64,000 bases of DNA from the NCBI GenBank assembly GCA_949372605.1, contig CASIAE010000007.1, positions 1 through 64,000 of the forward strand. The letters are read 5' to 3'. The notes beneath the pieces are model-generated. The model had not been told where the DNA came from, searched no databases, and was given only the letters and a program-made list of their open reading frames with translations. How positions within the stretch are numbered: position 1 is the first letter of the stretch; every line of letters starts with the position of its first letter. Both the position numbers and the translations under genes were made by a program. The stretch is from an uncultured Flavobacteriaceae bacterium (lineage in GTDB: Bacteria; Bacteroidota; Bacteroidia; Flavobacteriales; Flavobacteriaceae). This document shows, one piece after another, positions 10,025 to 19,553 of this stretch.

Positions 10025-11413
10025 ATGGCATCTCATTACGAAGCACCTATAAGAAAACCCTTAGTGACAGGTGATAAAACCTATCATGATGTTACTGTTG
10101 ATGTAGCGGCCCCTGTTGAAGGTAAAGCCAATCGCCAGTGGTGGATTGTTTTTGGCATAGCACTTACCGCATTTATGTGGGGTATCGGTTGTATTATATA
10201 CACAATCTCTACAGGTATCGGAACTTGGGGACTAAACAAAACCGTAGGTTGGGCATGGGACATTACCAACTTTGTATGGTGGGTAGGAATTGGACATGCC
10301 GGAACACTGATTTCAGCCGTATTACTTTTGTTTAGACAAAAATGGCGTATGGCAATTAACCGTTCTGCGGAAGCCATGACAATATTTTCTGTAATACAAG
10401 CAGGCCTTTTCCCAATCATACACATGGGTCGACCTTGGTTGGCTTATTGGGTATTGCCGATTCCAAATTCTTTTGGTTCTTTATGGGTGAATTTTAATTC
10501 TCCTCTACTTTGGGATGTTTTTGCAATATCGACTTATCTCTCTGTTTCTTTGGTATTCTGGTGGACAGGCTTGCTTCCTGATTTTGCAATGATTCGAGAT
10601 CGCGCAGTACGACCTTTTCAGAAAAAGATTTATAGCTTGTTGAGTTTTGGATGGAGTGGAAGAGCGAAAGACTGGCAACGTTTTGAAGAAGTATCATTAG
10701 TACTTGCTGGTTTAGCAACTCCTTTGGTATTGTCAGTACACACGATCGTATCGTTTGACTTTGCTACTTCGGTAATTCCAGGATGGCACACTACAATATT
10801 TCCTCCTTACTTTGTTGCGGGAGCAATATTCTCTGGTTTTGCGATGGTAAATACGCTTTTGATTATCATGCGTAAAGTTTCCAATTTAGAAAATTACATC
10901 ACCGTACAGCATATAGAATTAATGAATATCGTTATCATGATTACGGGTTCTATAGTCGGGGTCGCTTATATTACCGAGCTTTTCATTGCTTGGTATTCAG
11001 GAGTAGAATACGAACAATACGCATTTTTGAACCGAGCCACTGGACCTTATTGGTGGGCCTATTGGTCGATGATGACCTGTAATGTGTTTTCACCTCAGCT
11101 TATGTGGTTTAAAAAACTGAGAACGAGTATTGTGTTTTCATTTATCATATCAATAGTAGTAAATATTGGGATGTGGTTTGAAAGATTTGTAATTATTGTA
11201 ACCTCACTTCACAGGGATTATTTACCGTCTTCATGGACGATGTTTTCCCCAACATTTGTGGACATAGGAATATTTATAGGAACAATTGGTTTTTTCTTTG
11301 TGTTATTTTTATTGTACTCCAGAACATTCCCAGTTATTGCTCAGGCAGAAGTAAAAACGATTTTAAAATCATCGGGAGAAAAATATAAAAAATTAAGAGA
11401 AGGTAAAAAATGA
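10025..11413 (+). CDS. actC: Alternative complex III subunit ActC, NrfD-like quinol-oxidising membrane protein
   Basis: ActC is the NrfD/PsrC-family membrane subunit thought to carry the quinol-binding site of alternative complex III. The 462-residue protein has a short hydrophilic N-terminus followed by about ten hydrophobic segments. Typical stretches include WGIGCIIYTISTGIGTWG, GIGHAGTLISAVLLLFRQ and IIHMGRPWLAYWVLPIPN. The last four bases (ATGA) overlap the actD start, which implies translational coupling. It follows actB by 23 bases. Confidence 0.94.
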   Translation: MASHYEAPIRKPLVTGDKTYHDVTVDVAAPVEGKANRQWWIVFGIALTAFMWGIGCIIYTISTGIGTWGLNKTVGWAWDITNFVWWVGIGHAGTLISAVLLLFRQKWRMAINRSAEAMTIFSVIQAGLFPIIHMGRPWLAYWVLPIPNSFGSLWVNFNSPLLWDVFAISTYLSVSLVFWWTGLLPDFAMIRDRAVRPFQKKIYSLLSFGWSGRAKDWQRFEEVSLVLAGLATPLVLSVHTIVSFDFATSVIPGWHTTIFPPYFVAGAIFSGFAMVNTLLIIMRKVSNLENYITVQHIELMNIVIMITGSIVGVAYITELFIAWYSGVEYEQYAFLNRATGPYWWAYWSMMTCNVFSPQLMWFKKLRTSIVFSFIISIVVNIGMWFERFVIIVTSLHRDYLPSSWTMFSPTFVDIGIFIGTIGFFFVLFLLYSRTFPVIAQAEVKTILKSSGEKYKKLREGKK

Positions 11414-11937
11414 GCAATCAAGTAATACATGCGCTTTACGATGACGACGATGTGCTTTTAGCGGCAGTCAAAGACATACGTGCAGAAAAGCATCACATCG
11501 AAGAGGTCTATACCCCTTTTCCAGTCCATGGTTTGGACAAAGTACTAGGACTTGCAGATACCCGAATTTCAATCATGGCATTTATCTATGGTTGCATTGG
11601 TTTTTGTGTTTCCATATGGATGATGAATTACATAATGATAGAAGACTGGCCTCAAAATATTGGAGGAAAACCTAGTTTTTCTTATTTGGAAAACATGCCT
11701 GCATTCGTTCCAATTATGTTCGAATTAACAATATTTTTTGCAGCACATTTAATGGTAATAACTTTCTACTTAAGAAGTAAGTTGTGGCCTTTTAAAGAAG
11801 CTGAAAACCCTAATCCTTTAACCACTGATGACAAGTTCTTAGTTGAGATTGAAATTCATGACAATGAAAAAGAACTCAAGACTTTATTGGAAAAGACTGG
11901 GGCAATTGAAATAACATTAACAGAAAAAAAGGGATAA
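11410..11937 (+). CDS. actD: Alternative complex III subunit ActD (DUF3341)
   Basis: ActD is a small membrane subunit of alternative complex III, annotated elsewhere as DUF3341. The 175-residue protein has an N-terminal soluble part (YDDDDVLLAAVKDIRAE, then the family-typical EVYTPFPVHGLDKVLGL) and two transmembrane segments near 55-75 and 97-120, linked by a loop with NIGGKPSFS. The C-terminus is soluble and acidic. It overlaps actC by four bases and precedes actE by one base, so these genes are almost certainly co-translated. Confidence 0.93.
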   Translation: MSNQVIHALYDDDDVLLAAVKDIRAEKHHIEEVYTPFPVHGLDKVLGLADTRISIMAFIYGCIGFCVSIWMMNYIMIEDWPQNIGGKPSFSYLENMPAFVPIMFELTIFFAAHLMVITFYLRSKLWPFKEAENPNPLTTDDKFLVEIEIHDNEKELKTLLEKTGAIEITLTEKKG

Positions 11938-11938
11938 A

Positions 11939-12494
11939 ATGAAAAACTATTTCTCTTTCTTGATATTTACGATCGTGGCTTTGGTTATGCAATCTTGTTT
12001 TAATCCAGCGAAACCTAATTATCAATACTTCCCCAACATGTATGAGCCTGTTGGATATGAGACCTATGCTGATTCTGACGCTTTTGCAAATGGAATTGAG
12101 GCTCAAATTCCTGTAGACGGAACCGTAGCCAGAGGTTGGGAGCCTTATGATTATGCTTGACACGAACGAAGGTTATGAAGACGCCAAACAAAACTTGTTG
12201 TCTAGAATAGAAAATACTCCTGAACATTTAGCGGAAGGAAAGGAATTGTACGGAATCTATTGCGCAGTTTGTCACGGATCCAAAGGAGATGGTCAAGGAA
12301 TTCTGATGACCAGAGAAAAATTTCTGGGGGTACCCAGTTATGTAGATCGTGAGATTACTCCCGGTAGTGTTTATCATGTTTTAATGTATGGTAAAAATGC
12401 TATGGGATCTCATGCAGGACAAGTAAACGCAACAGAACGCTGGCAAATCGCGCAACACGTGATGGAACTTCGTCAAAACTTGATTAAGAAATAA
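11939..12494 (+). CDS. actE: Alternative complex III subunit ActE, monoheme cytochrome c lipoprotein, split by a +1 frameshift
   Basis: ActE is a membrane-anchored monoheme cytochrome c of alternative complex III. The first frame (11939-12160) encodes a lipoprotein signal (ALVMQSCF) and the conserved start of the family, PNMYEPVGYETY through GWEPYDYA, then stops at TGA 12158-12160. The second frame (open from 12147 to 12494) continues TNEGYEDAKQN and contains the heme motif CAVCH and the distal segment KNAMGSHAGQ. Dropping one T near 12157-12158 restores an uninterrupted 184-residue protein reading WEPYDYADTNEGYEDA across the join. The heme half has no export signal of its own, so it could not work alone. 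The break is either an assembly error, a real lesion or a recoding site. Confidence 0.8.
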
Positions 12495-12510
12495 TTTATT
12501 GAATCGCAGT

Positions 12511-13876
12511 ATGTATACTTTTACAAATAAATTAAGAAACTTCTCCATCGTCTTTATGGTGGTTGGGTTTTTAGGCTTGGTCTATGGTTTTCTTTCTATG
12601 CCAAGCACAGTTAAAGAAGCGCAAGCTATGGTTGCCGGAGTGCATCATGGCGACGAGCACCAGCAAGAAGCTGCACAAGGATCAGATCATGCAACTTTTG
12701 TCGACCAATGTAACTACTCACGGCGCTTCTCATGAAGAAAACAACCATGCAGAAGATAAGCATGCAGACGATGTTCACGGAGAGCATTTGTTACACCAAT
12801 TGCAAAATAAGCCATGGGCTGCTTTGTATGTAGCGGCGTTTTTCTTTTTTATGATATCATTGGGTGTATTGGCATTTTATGCAATACAAAGAGCAGCACA
12901 AGCCGGATGGTCTCCTGCGCTATATCGTGTCATGGAGGGAATAACAGGCTACCTTTTACCCGGAGCACTTATTGTGTTTGTAATTCTTGCACTCTCTGGT
13001 TTTCACATGAATCATTTATTCATTTGGATGGATCCTGAGGTCGTAGCTCATGATAAACTAATTGCTTCAAAAATAGGTTTTTTAAACGTACCTTTTTTCT
13101 TAGCTCGTGCCCTGTTTTATATTGCAGGATGGTCAACATATAGGTATTTTTCTAGAAAATTTTCTTTGGCGCAAGACCAAGCCAAAGACATTTCAAATCA
13201 TAAGAAAAATTTCAGGATTTCTGCAGGCTTTTTAGTATTTTACATCGTTACAGAATCCATGATGTCTTGGGACTGGATCATGTCAATTGATCCTCACTGG
13301 TTTAGTACTTTGTTTGGATGGTATGTCTTTGCAAGCATGTTTGTTTCTGGAATCACTGCGATTGCTTTAGTTACCATCTATCTTAAATCAAAAGGATACT
13401 TAGAAAAAGTGAATGACAGTCACATTCATGATTTAGGAAAATTCATGTTTGGCATCAGTGTCTTTTGGACCTATTTATGGTTTTCACAATTTATGCTGAT
13501 TTGGTATTCAAACATTCCAGAAGAAGTAACTTATTTTATTACTAGAATTGAGGATTACAACCTTCCATTTTTTGGAATGTTGGTGATGAACTTTATATTT
13601 CCATTATTGCTCCTCATGAATAGTGATTACAAAAGGATTAATTATTTTATAGTAATGGCAGGAATAGTAATTCTTCTTGGACATTACATAGACATATTCA
13701 ACATGATCATGCCTTCAGCGGTTGGAGATCAATGGTTCATTGGGATTCCGGAAATAGGAGGGTTTTTATTCTTCTTTGGCTTGTTTATCTATGTTGTATT
13801 CAAAGAAATTTCGAAAGCACCACTTCATGCAGAGGGAGATCCTTTCATGGGAGAGAGTGAGCGTTTCCATTATTAA
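12511..13876 (+). CDS. actF: Alternative complex III subunit ActF (quinol:cytochrome c oxidoreductase membrane subunit), split by a +1 frameshift
   Basis: ActF is a second NrfD-like membrane subunit of alternative complex III. Reading from the ATG at 12511 gives MYTFTNKLRNFSIVFMVVGF, the family's usual opening and first membrane helix. It continues through a His/Glu-rich loop to ATFVDQ before stopping at TGA 12733-12735. The next frame, open to 13876, carries the rest: HGEHLLHQLQNKPWAALYVA, then about nine membrane segments. Skipping one base around 12700-12715 restores about 454 residues, the family's normal length, joined as DQ-VTTHGASHEEN. A possible TTG start at 12499 adds four residues and is less likely. 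The long intact second part argues against an old pseudogene. coxB follows 21 bases downstream. Confidence 0.8.
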
Positions 13877-13897
13877 ACAATAAATTGTAAGAAATAA

Positions 13898-14962
13898 ATG
13901 ACGGTTTTACTGACACTTACGGTTCTAGCATTAATTGCGATAGCTATTTGGCAAGTCACAAAAATATTTGAATTGTCTCAAACTCCAAAAGTCATCACTC
14001 AGGTTGCGGATGACGATGACAATCGACTTAATGGAAAGTTGATGTTTGCATTTTTGATTTTCATCTACGCTTTGACACTATTTTCATTTTGGAGATGGGG
14101 AGATGTTTTACTTCCTGATGCTTCTTCAGAACATGGCGCAGATTATGATAATTTGATGTGGATTTCCTTCGCGATCATCTTTTTTGTTCAAACCATAACA
14201 CAAGCACTACTTCATTACTTTGCTTATAAGTTTCGAGGAGAAAAAGGAAAAAAAGCTTATTTCTATGCTGACAATGATAGATTAGAAGCCGTTTGGACCA
14301 TCATTCCAGTTATCGTATTGGCCGGATTAATTCTTTATGGATTGTATACTTGGACAAGCATTATGTCAGTTGAAGAAGACGAGGATTCACTTGTCATTGA
14401 GTTATACGCTCAGCAGTTCAATTGGAAAGCTCGTTATTCTGGAGACGATGGTGTTTTAGGAGACGCAAATGTCCGTTTCTTACAAGACTTTGATGGTAAA
14501 AATCAAGTAGGAATTGACGCTACTGACCCAAATGGGTTTGATGATGTAGTTGTTCAAGAACTTCACTTGCCTGTGGGCAGAGAAGTTATTTTCAAAATGC
14601 GTTCTCAGGACGTACTTCACTCGGCATACATGCCTCACTTTAGAGCACAAATGAATTGTGTTCCAGGAATGATAACCGAGTTTGCTTTTGTTCCTGTTAA
14701 AACAACCAGTGACATGAGACAAAATCCAGATGTTGTAGCTAAAGTAAAAAAAATCAATAAAATAAGAGTAGAGAATAGCAAAGCATTGGTTGCAAACGGA
14801 GAAGAGGCTTTAGAGCCTTACACTTTTGATTATTTATTGCTTTGCAATAAAATATGTGGTGCTTCACATTACAACATGCAAATGAAAATTATTGTTGAAA
14901 CACCTGAAGAGTTTGAAAAATGGATAGCTAATCAGCAAACTTTTGCTCAGGTAATTCAGTAA
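13898..14962 (+). CDS. coxB: Cytochrome c oxidase subunit II
   Basis: Subunit II carries the CuA centre that receives electrons from cytochrome c at the outer face of the inner membrane. The 354-residue protein has an N-terminal hydrophobic segment and two further transmembrane helices near 45-65 and 85-110, then the cupredoxin domain. CuA ligands are visible as LHSAYMPHF and CNKICGASHYNM (C-x3-C-x3-H-x2-M). The stretch YAQQFNWKARYSGDDG matches the conserved aromatic region that passes electrons onward. There is no C-terminal heme domain, so this is not a fused caa3 subunit II. It lies directly after actF and 21 bases before coxA, which ties the oxidase to alternative complex III. Confidence 0.95.
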   Translation: MTVLLTLTVLALIAIAIWQVTKIFELSQTPKVITQVADDDDNRLNGKLMFAFLIFIYALTLFSFWRWGDVLLPDASSEHGADYDNLMWISFAIIFFVQTITQALLHYFAYKFRGEKGKKAYFYADNDRLEAVWTIIPVIVLAGLILYGLYTWTSIMSVEEDEDSLVIELYAQQFNWKARYSGDDGVLGDANVRFLQDFDGKNQVGIDATDPNGFDDVVVQELHLPVGREVIFKMRSQDVLHSAYMPHFRAQMNCVPGMITEFAFVPVKTTSDMRQNPDVVAKVKKINKIRVENSKALVANGEEALEPYTFDYLLLCNKICGASHYNMQMKIIVETPEEFEKWIANQQTFAQVIQ

Positions 14963-14983
14963 TTAATAAAATAAATAAAGGTT

Positions 14984-16771
14984 ATGTCAACAGCAACACA
15001 AGTAAACGAAGAGGATCACGGACATCATCACAAAGAAACTTTTGTAACTAAATATATTTTTAGTCAAGATCATAAAATGATCTCTAAGCAATATCTTATT
15101 ACAGGAATTTTTATGGGAATCATTGGGATTGCAATGTCTTTACTATTTAGATTGCAACTGGCTTGGCCAGAGCAGCCAATGGGTGTGATGCAAGTCTTGC
15201 TAGGCAAGTGGGCTCCTGACGGTATAATGGATCCTAACGTATACCTTGCATTGGTTACTATTCATGGAACCATAATGGTATTTTTTGTTTTGACGGCAGG
15301 ATTGAGTGGAACTTTTAGTAACCTATTGATTCCACTCCAGATTGGAGCCAGAGATATGGCGTCTGGACTTTTAAATATGATTTCTTACTGGATGTTTTTC
15401 TTATCCAGTGTTATTATGGTTTGCTCTCTTTTTGTGGAAGCTGGACCTGCTGCTGCTGGTTGGACCATCTATCCTCCTCTGAGCGCTTTACCTCAAGCAC
15501 AACCCGGATCTGGTTTAGGAATGACGCTTTGGTTGGTGTCTATGGCAATCTTTATTGCTTCCTCACTTCTGGGCTCATTAAATTATATCGTAACCGTCAT
15601 TAACCTTAGAACAAAAGGAATGACTATGACGCGTTTGCCTTTAACAATTTGGGCGTTTTTTGTTACCGCAATTATTGGTGTGGTTTCATTCCCAGTATTA
15701 TTATCTGCGGCTTTATTATTAATAATGGACAGAAGCTTTGGTACCTCCTTCTTCTTGTCAGATATTTTTATTCAAGGAGAAGTTTTACATTATCAAGGAG
15801 GATCCCCAGTATTGTACGAACACTTGTTTTGGTTTCTTGGCCATCCGGAAGTATACATTGTATTACTACCGGCACTTGGAATTACTTCTGAAGTAATTGC
15901 TACGAATGCTCGTAAACCCATATTTGGATATCGCGCGATGGTTGCTTCTATTTTAGCCATTGCATTCTTGTCTACTATTGTTTGGGGACACCATATGTTT
16001 ATTTCAGGGATGAATCCGTTCTTAGGATCGGTATTTACATTTACAACTTTGCTTATCGCAATACCCTCGGCTGTTAAAGCCTTTAATTATATTACTACGT
16101 TGTGGAAAGGAAACCTTCAATTAAATCCGGCAATGCTCTTCTCAATTGGTTTAGTTTCTACCTTTATATCAGGAGGGCTTACAGGAATAATATTGGGAGA
16201 TAGTACGCTAGATATAAATGTGCATGACACCTATTTCGTTGTAGCTCACTTCCATTTGGTGATGGGTATCTCAGCTTTATACGGACTTTTTGCAGGAGTT
16301 TATCATTGGTTCCCCAAAATGTTTGGTACGATGATGAACAAGAACCTCGGTTATGTTCATTTCTGGGTGACAGCAGTTTGTGCTTATGGTGTCTTTTTAC
16401 CAATGCATTTTATTGGGATGGCAGGACTACCAAGAAGATACTATACTAACACCGCATTTCCTTACTTTGACGATTTGGCCAACATCAATGTGGTTATCAC
16501 TGTCTTTGCCTTAGTCGCTGGAGCAGCACAATTGGTGTTCTTATATAACTTTATTCACAGCATGTTCTATGGAAAACCTGCAGAACAAAACCCTTGGAAA
16601 TCTAACACACTCGAATGGACAGCTCCAGTCGAGCACATGCATGGTAACTGGCCAGGAGAAATTCCTCACGTACACCGATGGGCATACGACTATTCTAAGC
16701 CAGGGCATGAAGCAGATTTTGTTCCCCAAAATATTTCTTTAAAAGAAGATGAAGAAGAATTACAGCATTAA
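14984..16771 (+). CDS. coxA: Cytochrome c oxidase subunit I
   Basis: Catalytic subunit of a heme-copper oxidase that reduces oxygen to water. The 595-residue protein has about 12 membrane segments. Metal ligands are evident: HGTIMVFF (low-spin heme), HPEVYIVLLPALG (CuB His and cross-linked Tyr), GHHMFISGM (CuB His pair), and HDTYFVVAHFHLVMG (heme ligands). The HPEVY arrangement belongs to type A oxidases. It is the last gene of the ACIII-oxidase operon and is followed by a strong hairpin terminator at 16798. Subunits III and IV and assembly factors are encoded separately at 55.0-60.1 kb. Confidence 0.96.
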   Translation: MSTATQVNEEDHGHHHKETFVTKYIFSQDHKMISKQYLITGIFMGIIGIAMSLLFRLQLAWPEQPMGVMQVLLGKWAPDGIMDPNVYLALVTIHGTIMVFFVLTAGLSGTFSNLLIPLQIGARDMASGLLNMISYWMFFLSSVIMVCSLFVEAGPAAAGWTIYPPLSALPQAQPGSGLGMTLWLVSMAIFIASSLLGSLNYIVTVINLRTKGMTMTRLPLTIWAFFVTAIIGVVSFPVLLSAALLLIMDRSFGTSFFLSDIFIQGEVLHYQGGSPVLYEHLFWFLGHPEVYIVLLPALGITSEVIATNARKPIFGYRAMVASILAIAFLSTIVWGHHMFISGMNPFLGSVFTFTTLLIAIPSAVKAFNYITTLWKGNLQLNPAMLFSIGLVSTFISGGLTGIILGDSTLDINVHDTYFVVAHFHLVMGISALYGLFAGVYHWFPKMFGTMMNKNLGYVHFWVTAVCAYGVFLPMHFIGMAGLPRRYYTNTAFPYFDDLANINVVITVFALVAGAAQLVFLYNFIHSMFYGKPAEQNPWKSNTLEWTAPVEHMHGNWPGEIPHVHRWAYDYSKPGHEADFVPQNISLKEDEEELQH

Positions 16772-16797
16772 TCATAAATATTTACTCATAATCAAAT

Positions 16798-16823
16798 AGA
16801 GATCCTCCATAGGATCTCTTTTT
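16798..16823 (+). terminator. Intrinsic terminator after coxA
   Basis: Perfect 9-base inverted repeat AGAGATCCT / AGGATCTCT around the loop CCAT, followed by a T run at 16819-16823. It lies 26 bases after the coxA stop and closes the act-cox operon. Confidence 0.85.
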
Positions 16824-16879
16824 GATTTTAAATTACTAATCCATAATTATTAGACTTGAATAATCAGGAGTACTAGTAA

Positions 16880-17107
16880 CTTTTGTCATTACGATTTGGC
16901 TTGGGGAGAAGTAAGGAATTCCAAATTCAAGCCCACGTTTTCAAATATTAGACTGTTACAATACATAAACTCTTGTCAACCAATTTTCAAAGAGGTAGTA
17001 GGTGATATTTTATAATTTGCCCAAGTTTGATGTAGCCCAATTCCTTTCTTATCCCTGGCATCAAGTTTGGGTAAATCTCTCTTCACACGGATGCTTTGAA
17101 AACTCAT
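16880..17107 (-). pseudogene. Possible relic of an outer-membrane porin (alginate-export-like)
   Basis: Read on the minus strand from the ATG at 17107, the sequence gives a 43-residue frame ending at an internal TGA. The same frame reopens for about 30 codons beyond it. The segment LHQTWANYKISPTTSLKIG, then the stop, then QEFMYCNSLIFENVGLNLE, resembles the strand pattern around the GRQE motif of alginate-export-family beta-barrels. The TGA would replace the Arg of that motif (one C-to-T change from CGA). Nothing else of such a gene (normally 400 or more codons) is visible nearby. The identification is weak. Confidence 0.3.
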
Positions 17108-17181
17108 AAATAAATAAAATTTTCCGATTTTAAGTCTAGATTGAAACGAGTTTTTGATAAATAAAAGTAGCTGTTTTTAAC

Positions 17182-17453
17182 CTCTTCTGGAAAAAGTTGT
17201 TTGTATCCGTGAAGCAGCTTGTTGCAGAAATCTTATTAAAACTATCCACTTATTTTAAAATGTAGACAAATGACTATGTTGGTGAAAGCTGCGAAGAGAA
17301 GATTTGTCCAATATGATCGGTATCGCTCCGGAATCATTAATACGAACACTTTCCTTTTTTCAGGAACAAGTATGGATAGAGCTAAAGGGGAAAGAAATAA
17401 AAATAATTAATTCTAAAAAACTTGAACAGCTTTCAGAAGGTCACTACGCCTGA
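17182..17453 (+). pseudogene. Decayed C-terminal part of a Crp/Fnr-family regulator
   Basis: Two out-of-register fragments together look like the end of a Crp/Fnr protein. Frame one gives WKKLFVSVKQLVAEILLKL followed by STYFKM and a TAG. The stretch VAEILLKLSTYF matches the helix that joins the effector domain to the DNA-binding domain. The next frame then gives KLRREDLSNMIGIAPESLIR, TLSFFQEQ, IELKGKEIKIIN and KKLEQLSEG, ending at TGA 17451-17453. This is the classic winged helix-turn-helix with recognition helix and wing. No N-terminal cyclic-nucleotide-like domain is recognisable upstream. It is a dead gene with at least one frameshift and one stop. Confidence 0.7.
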
Positions 17454-17479
17454 GGAAGTGTAAATTCTCTAGAATCGAG

Positions 17480-17487
17480 TATCTTTG
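17480..17487 (+). promoter_or_regulatory. -7 element abutting ruvB
   Basis: TATCTTTG matches TAnnTTTG and ends 5 bases before the ruvB ATG (17493). Initiation would fall at or near the start codon and give a leaderless message. No clear -33 element is seen. Confidence 0.35.
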
Positions 17488-17492
17488 GAAGG

Positions 17493-18512
17493 ATGAACGA
17501 AAACTTAGATCCAACTGACCAAAATTTTTCTGAACAACAACAGGATGTTGACAGAGCTTTACGTCCCATAAGTTTTGATGATTTCGCGGGTCAAGAAACA
17601 ATATTGGAAAACCTTAAGGTTTTTGTCGCTGCTGCTAATCAGCGTGAGGAAGCACTAGATCACACCCTGTTTCATGGCCCTCCAGGTTTAGGTAAAACAA
17701 CTTTAGCCTATATTCTTGCCAGCGAGTTAGATGCGGGAATTAAGATGACCTCAGGGCCTGTTTTGGATAAGCCAGGAGATTTAGCAGGTTTACTAACCAA
17801 CCTTCAGCCCCGTGACATACTATTCATTGACGAAATACATCGTCTGAGTCCTATTGTAGAGGAATACCTTTATTCGGCGATGGAGGATTATAAAATTGAT
17901 ATTATGATCGAAACGGGTCCCAATGCCCGTTCCGTTCAGATTAATCTAAACCCCTTTACTTTGGTCGGTGCTACGACTCGCTCTGGATTGCTTACCGCCC
18001 CCATGCGTGCTCGATTTGGTATCACGTTTAGATTAGAGTACTATAACACTGAATTGCTTTCTACTATTGTAGAAAGAAGTTCGAAAATACTTAAAGTTCC
18101 TATTTCTCCAGATGCAACTGTTGAGATTGCGGGGAGAAGCCGAGGAACTCCTAGGATTGCGAATGGATTACTCAGAAGGGTAAGAGACTTTGCACAAATT
18201 AAAAGTGACGGTTCAATAGAAATGAAAATCACCAAGTATGCTCTGGAGGCGCTAAATGTTGATGCCCACGGTCTTGACGATATGGACAATAAAATTCTAA
18301 CCACACTAATAGATAAATTTAAGGGAGGCCCTGTTGGAATAACGACTCTTGCTACTGCAGTTTCAGAAAATGGAGAAACGATTGAGGAGGTTTATGAACC
18401 TTTCTTAATTCAGCAAGGATTTCTTGTTCGAACCCCAAGAGGAAGAGAAGTAACTGAACGAGCTTATATCCATCTTGGACGCGCAAAAAATAATCAGGGT
18501 GGATTGTTTTAA
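17493..18512 (+). CDS. ruvB: Holliday junction branch-migration ATPase RuvB
   Basis: RuvB is the hexameric AAA+ motor that drives branch migration of Holliday junctions with RuvA. The 339-residue protein has the RuvB opening [15 protein letters not shown], Walker [12 protein letters not shown] (about 67-77), Walker [11 protein letters not shown], sensor motif [18 protein letters not shown] and a C-terminal winged helix ending in [16 protein letters not shown]. Length is normal. ruvA lies far away, at 45.6 kb, so the two are not an operon here. queG follows after 63 bases. The upstream DNA is a gene graveyard, and a TAnnTTTG element sits directly before the start. Confidence 0.97.
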   Translation: MNENLDPTDQNFSEQQQDVDRALRPISFDDFAGQETILENLKVFVAAANQREEALDHTLFHGPPGLGKTTLAYILASELDAGIKMTSGPVLDKPGDLAGLLTNLQPRDILFIDEIHRLSPIVEEYLYSAMEDYKIDIMIETGPNARSVQINLNPFTLVGATTRSGLLTAPMRARFGITFRLEYYNTELLSTIVERSSKILKVPISPDATVEIAGRSRGTPRIANGLLRRVRDFAQIKSDGSIEMKITKYALEALNVDAHGLDDMDNKILTTLIDKFKGGPVGITTLATAVSENGETIEEVYEPFLIQQGFLVRTPRGREVTERAYIHLGRAKNNQGGLF

Positions 18513-18575
18513 TTAAAAATTATTTAAATTACAATTTACCAAACTCATTAGAACATTAAATCTTCTTTGCGTTAA

Positions 18576-19499
18576 ATGATTCAAAAATCTAAATACTCTT
18601 TAGCAATAAAAGCAGAAGCTAAACGCTTGGGTTTTCTTTCTTGTGGCATTTCAAAAGCTGAATTTTTAGAAGAAGAAGCCTCTCGGTTTGAGGCATGGCT
18701 TAAGGCCGAAAGAAATGGAAAAATGGGTTATATGGAAAACCATTTTGACAAGCGCCTCGATCCTCGTCTTTTAGTTCCAGGAGCTAAAAGTATGATCTCT
18801 GTTTTGCTAAACTATTATTCTGAAGAGCAACAACCTGAAGATGTTCCAAAAGTTTCTAAATATGCCTATGGTGCAGACTACCACTTTGTGATTAAGGACA
18901 AGCTTAAGGAACTTTTTAAATTCATCCACCAAGAAATAGGAGAGGTCAATGGAAGGGTTTTTGTAGATTCAGCACCGGTCATGGATCGGGCTTGGGCCGA
19001 AAAAAGCGGTTTGGGGTGGATCGGAAAAAACACCAATTTGATTTCACAAAAAGTAGGTTCTTATTTTTTTATTGCAGAAATGATTCTGGACTTGGACTTG
19101 GAATATGATCTTCCCACCTCAGACCATTGTGGCACCTGCACCGCCTGTATCGATACCTGTCCAACAGAAGCAATTGTAGCACCTTATCAACTCGATGCGA
19201 CAAAATGTATTTCTTATTTAACCATCGAATTAAAGGATCAGTTACCTGCTGAGTTTAAAGGAAAAATGGATAACTGGGCTTTTGGGTGTGATGTGTGTCA
19301 AGACGTATGTCCATGGAATCGCTTTTCTAAACAACATAACGAACCCTTGTTTAACACCAAGCCTGAAATATTAAACTATTCCAAAAAAGACTGGGAGGAA
19401 TTGACCTCAGAAACTTTTAATATGATTTTTAAAAATAGTGCGATAAGCAGAACAAAGTATGAGGGATTAAAAAGGAATATTGATTTTTTAAAACAATAA
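18576..19499 (+). CDS. queG: Epoxyqueuosine reductase QueG
   Basis: QueG is the cobalamin- and iron-sulfur-dependent enzyme that reduces epoxyqueuosine to queuosine in tRNA anticodons. The 307-residue protein has the N-terminal domain with [13 protein letters not shown] and [19 protein letters not shown], the segment [20 protein letters not shown], and the two iron-sulfur motifs [13 protein letters not shown] and [11 protein letters not shown]. It ends soon after the second cluster and lacks the HEAT-repeat extension found in longer homologues; this short form is common in Bacteroidota. It sits downstream of ruvB on the same strand. Confidence 0.95.
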   Translation: MIQKSKYSLAIKAEAKRLGFLSCGISKAEFLEEEASRFEAWLKAERNGKMGYMENHFDKRLDPRLLVPGAKSMISVLLNYYSEEQQPEDVPKVSKYAYGADYHFVIKDKLKELFKFIHQEIGEVNGRVFVDSAPVMDRAWAEKSGLGWIGKNTNLISQKVGSYFFIAEMILDLDLEYDLPTSDHCGTCTACIDTCPTEAIVAPYQLDATKCISYLTIELKDQLPAEFKGKMDNWAFGCDVCQDVCPWNRFSKQHNEPLFNTKPEILNYSKKDWEELTSETFNMIFKNSAISRTKYEGLKRNIDFLKQ

Positions 19500-19553
19500 G
19501 GTCAAAATAAGTTTTACTAAATTTAACCTTTCTTAACCTCAAGTAATTTTATT

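Noticed and set aside
12150-12165. GCT TGA C in actE as an RF2-type programmed +1 frameshift like the prfB site
   Set aside because: The prfB site needs CTT before TGA and a Shine-Dalgarno-like sequence just upstream; here the P-site codon is GCT, which cannot easily re-pair one base on, and no such spacer is present. A mutation or assembly error is more likely.
12584-12700. Start of an independent 430-residue gene at 12584
   Set aside because: The first 40 or so residues of that frame are an out-of-frame reading of the actF N-terminal region and match nothing; the true N-terminus is in the other frame.
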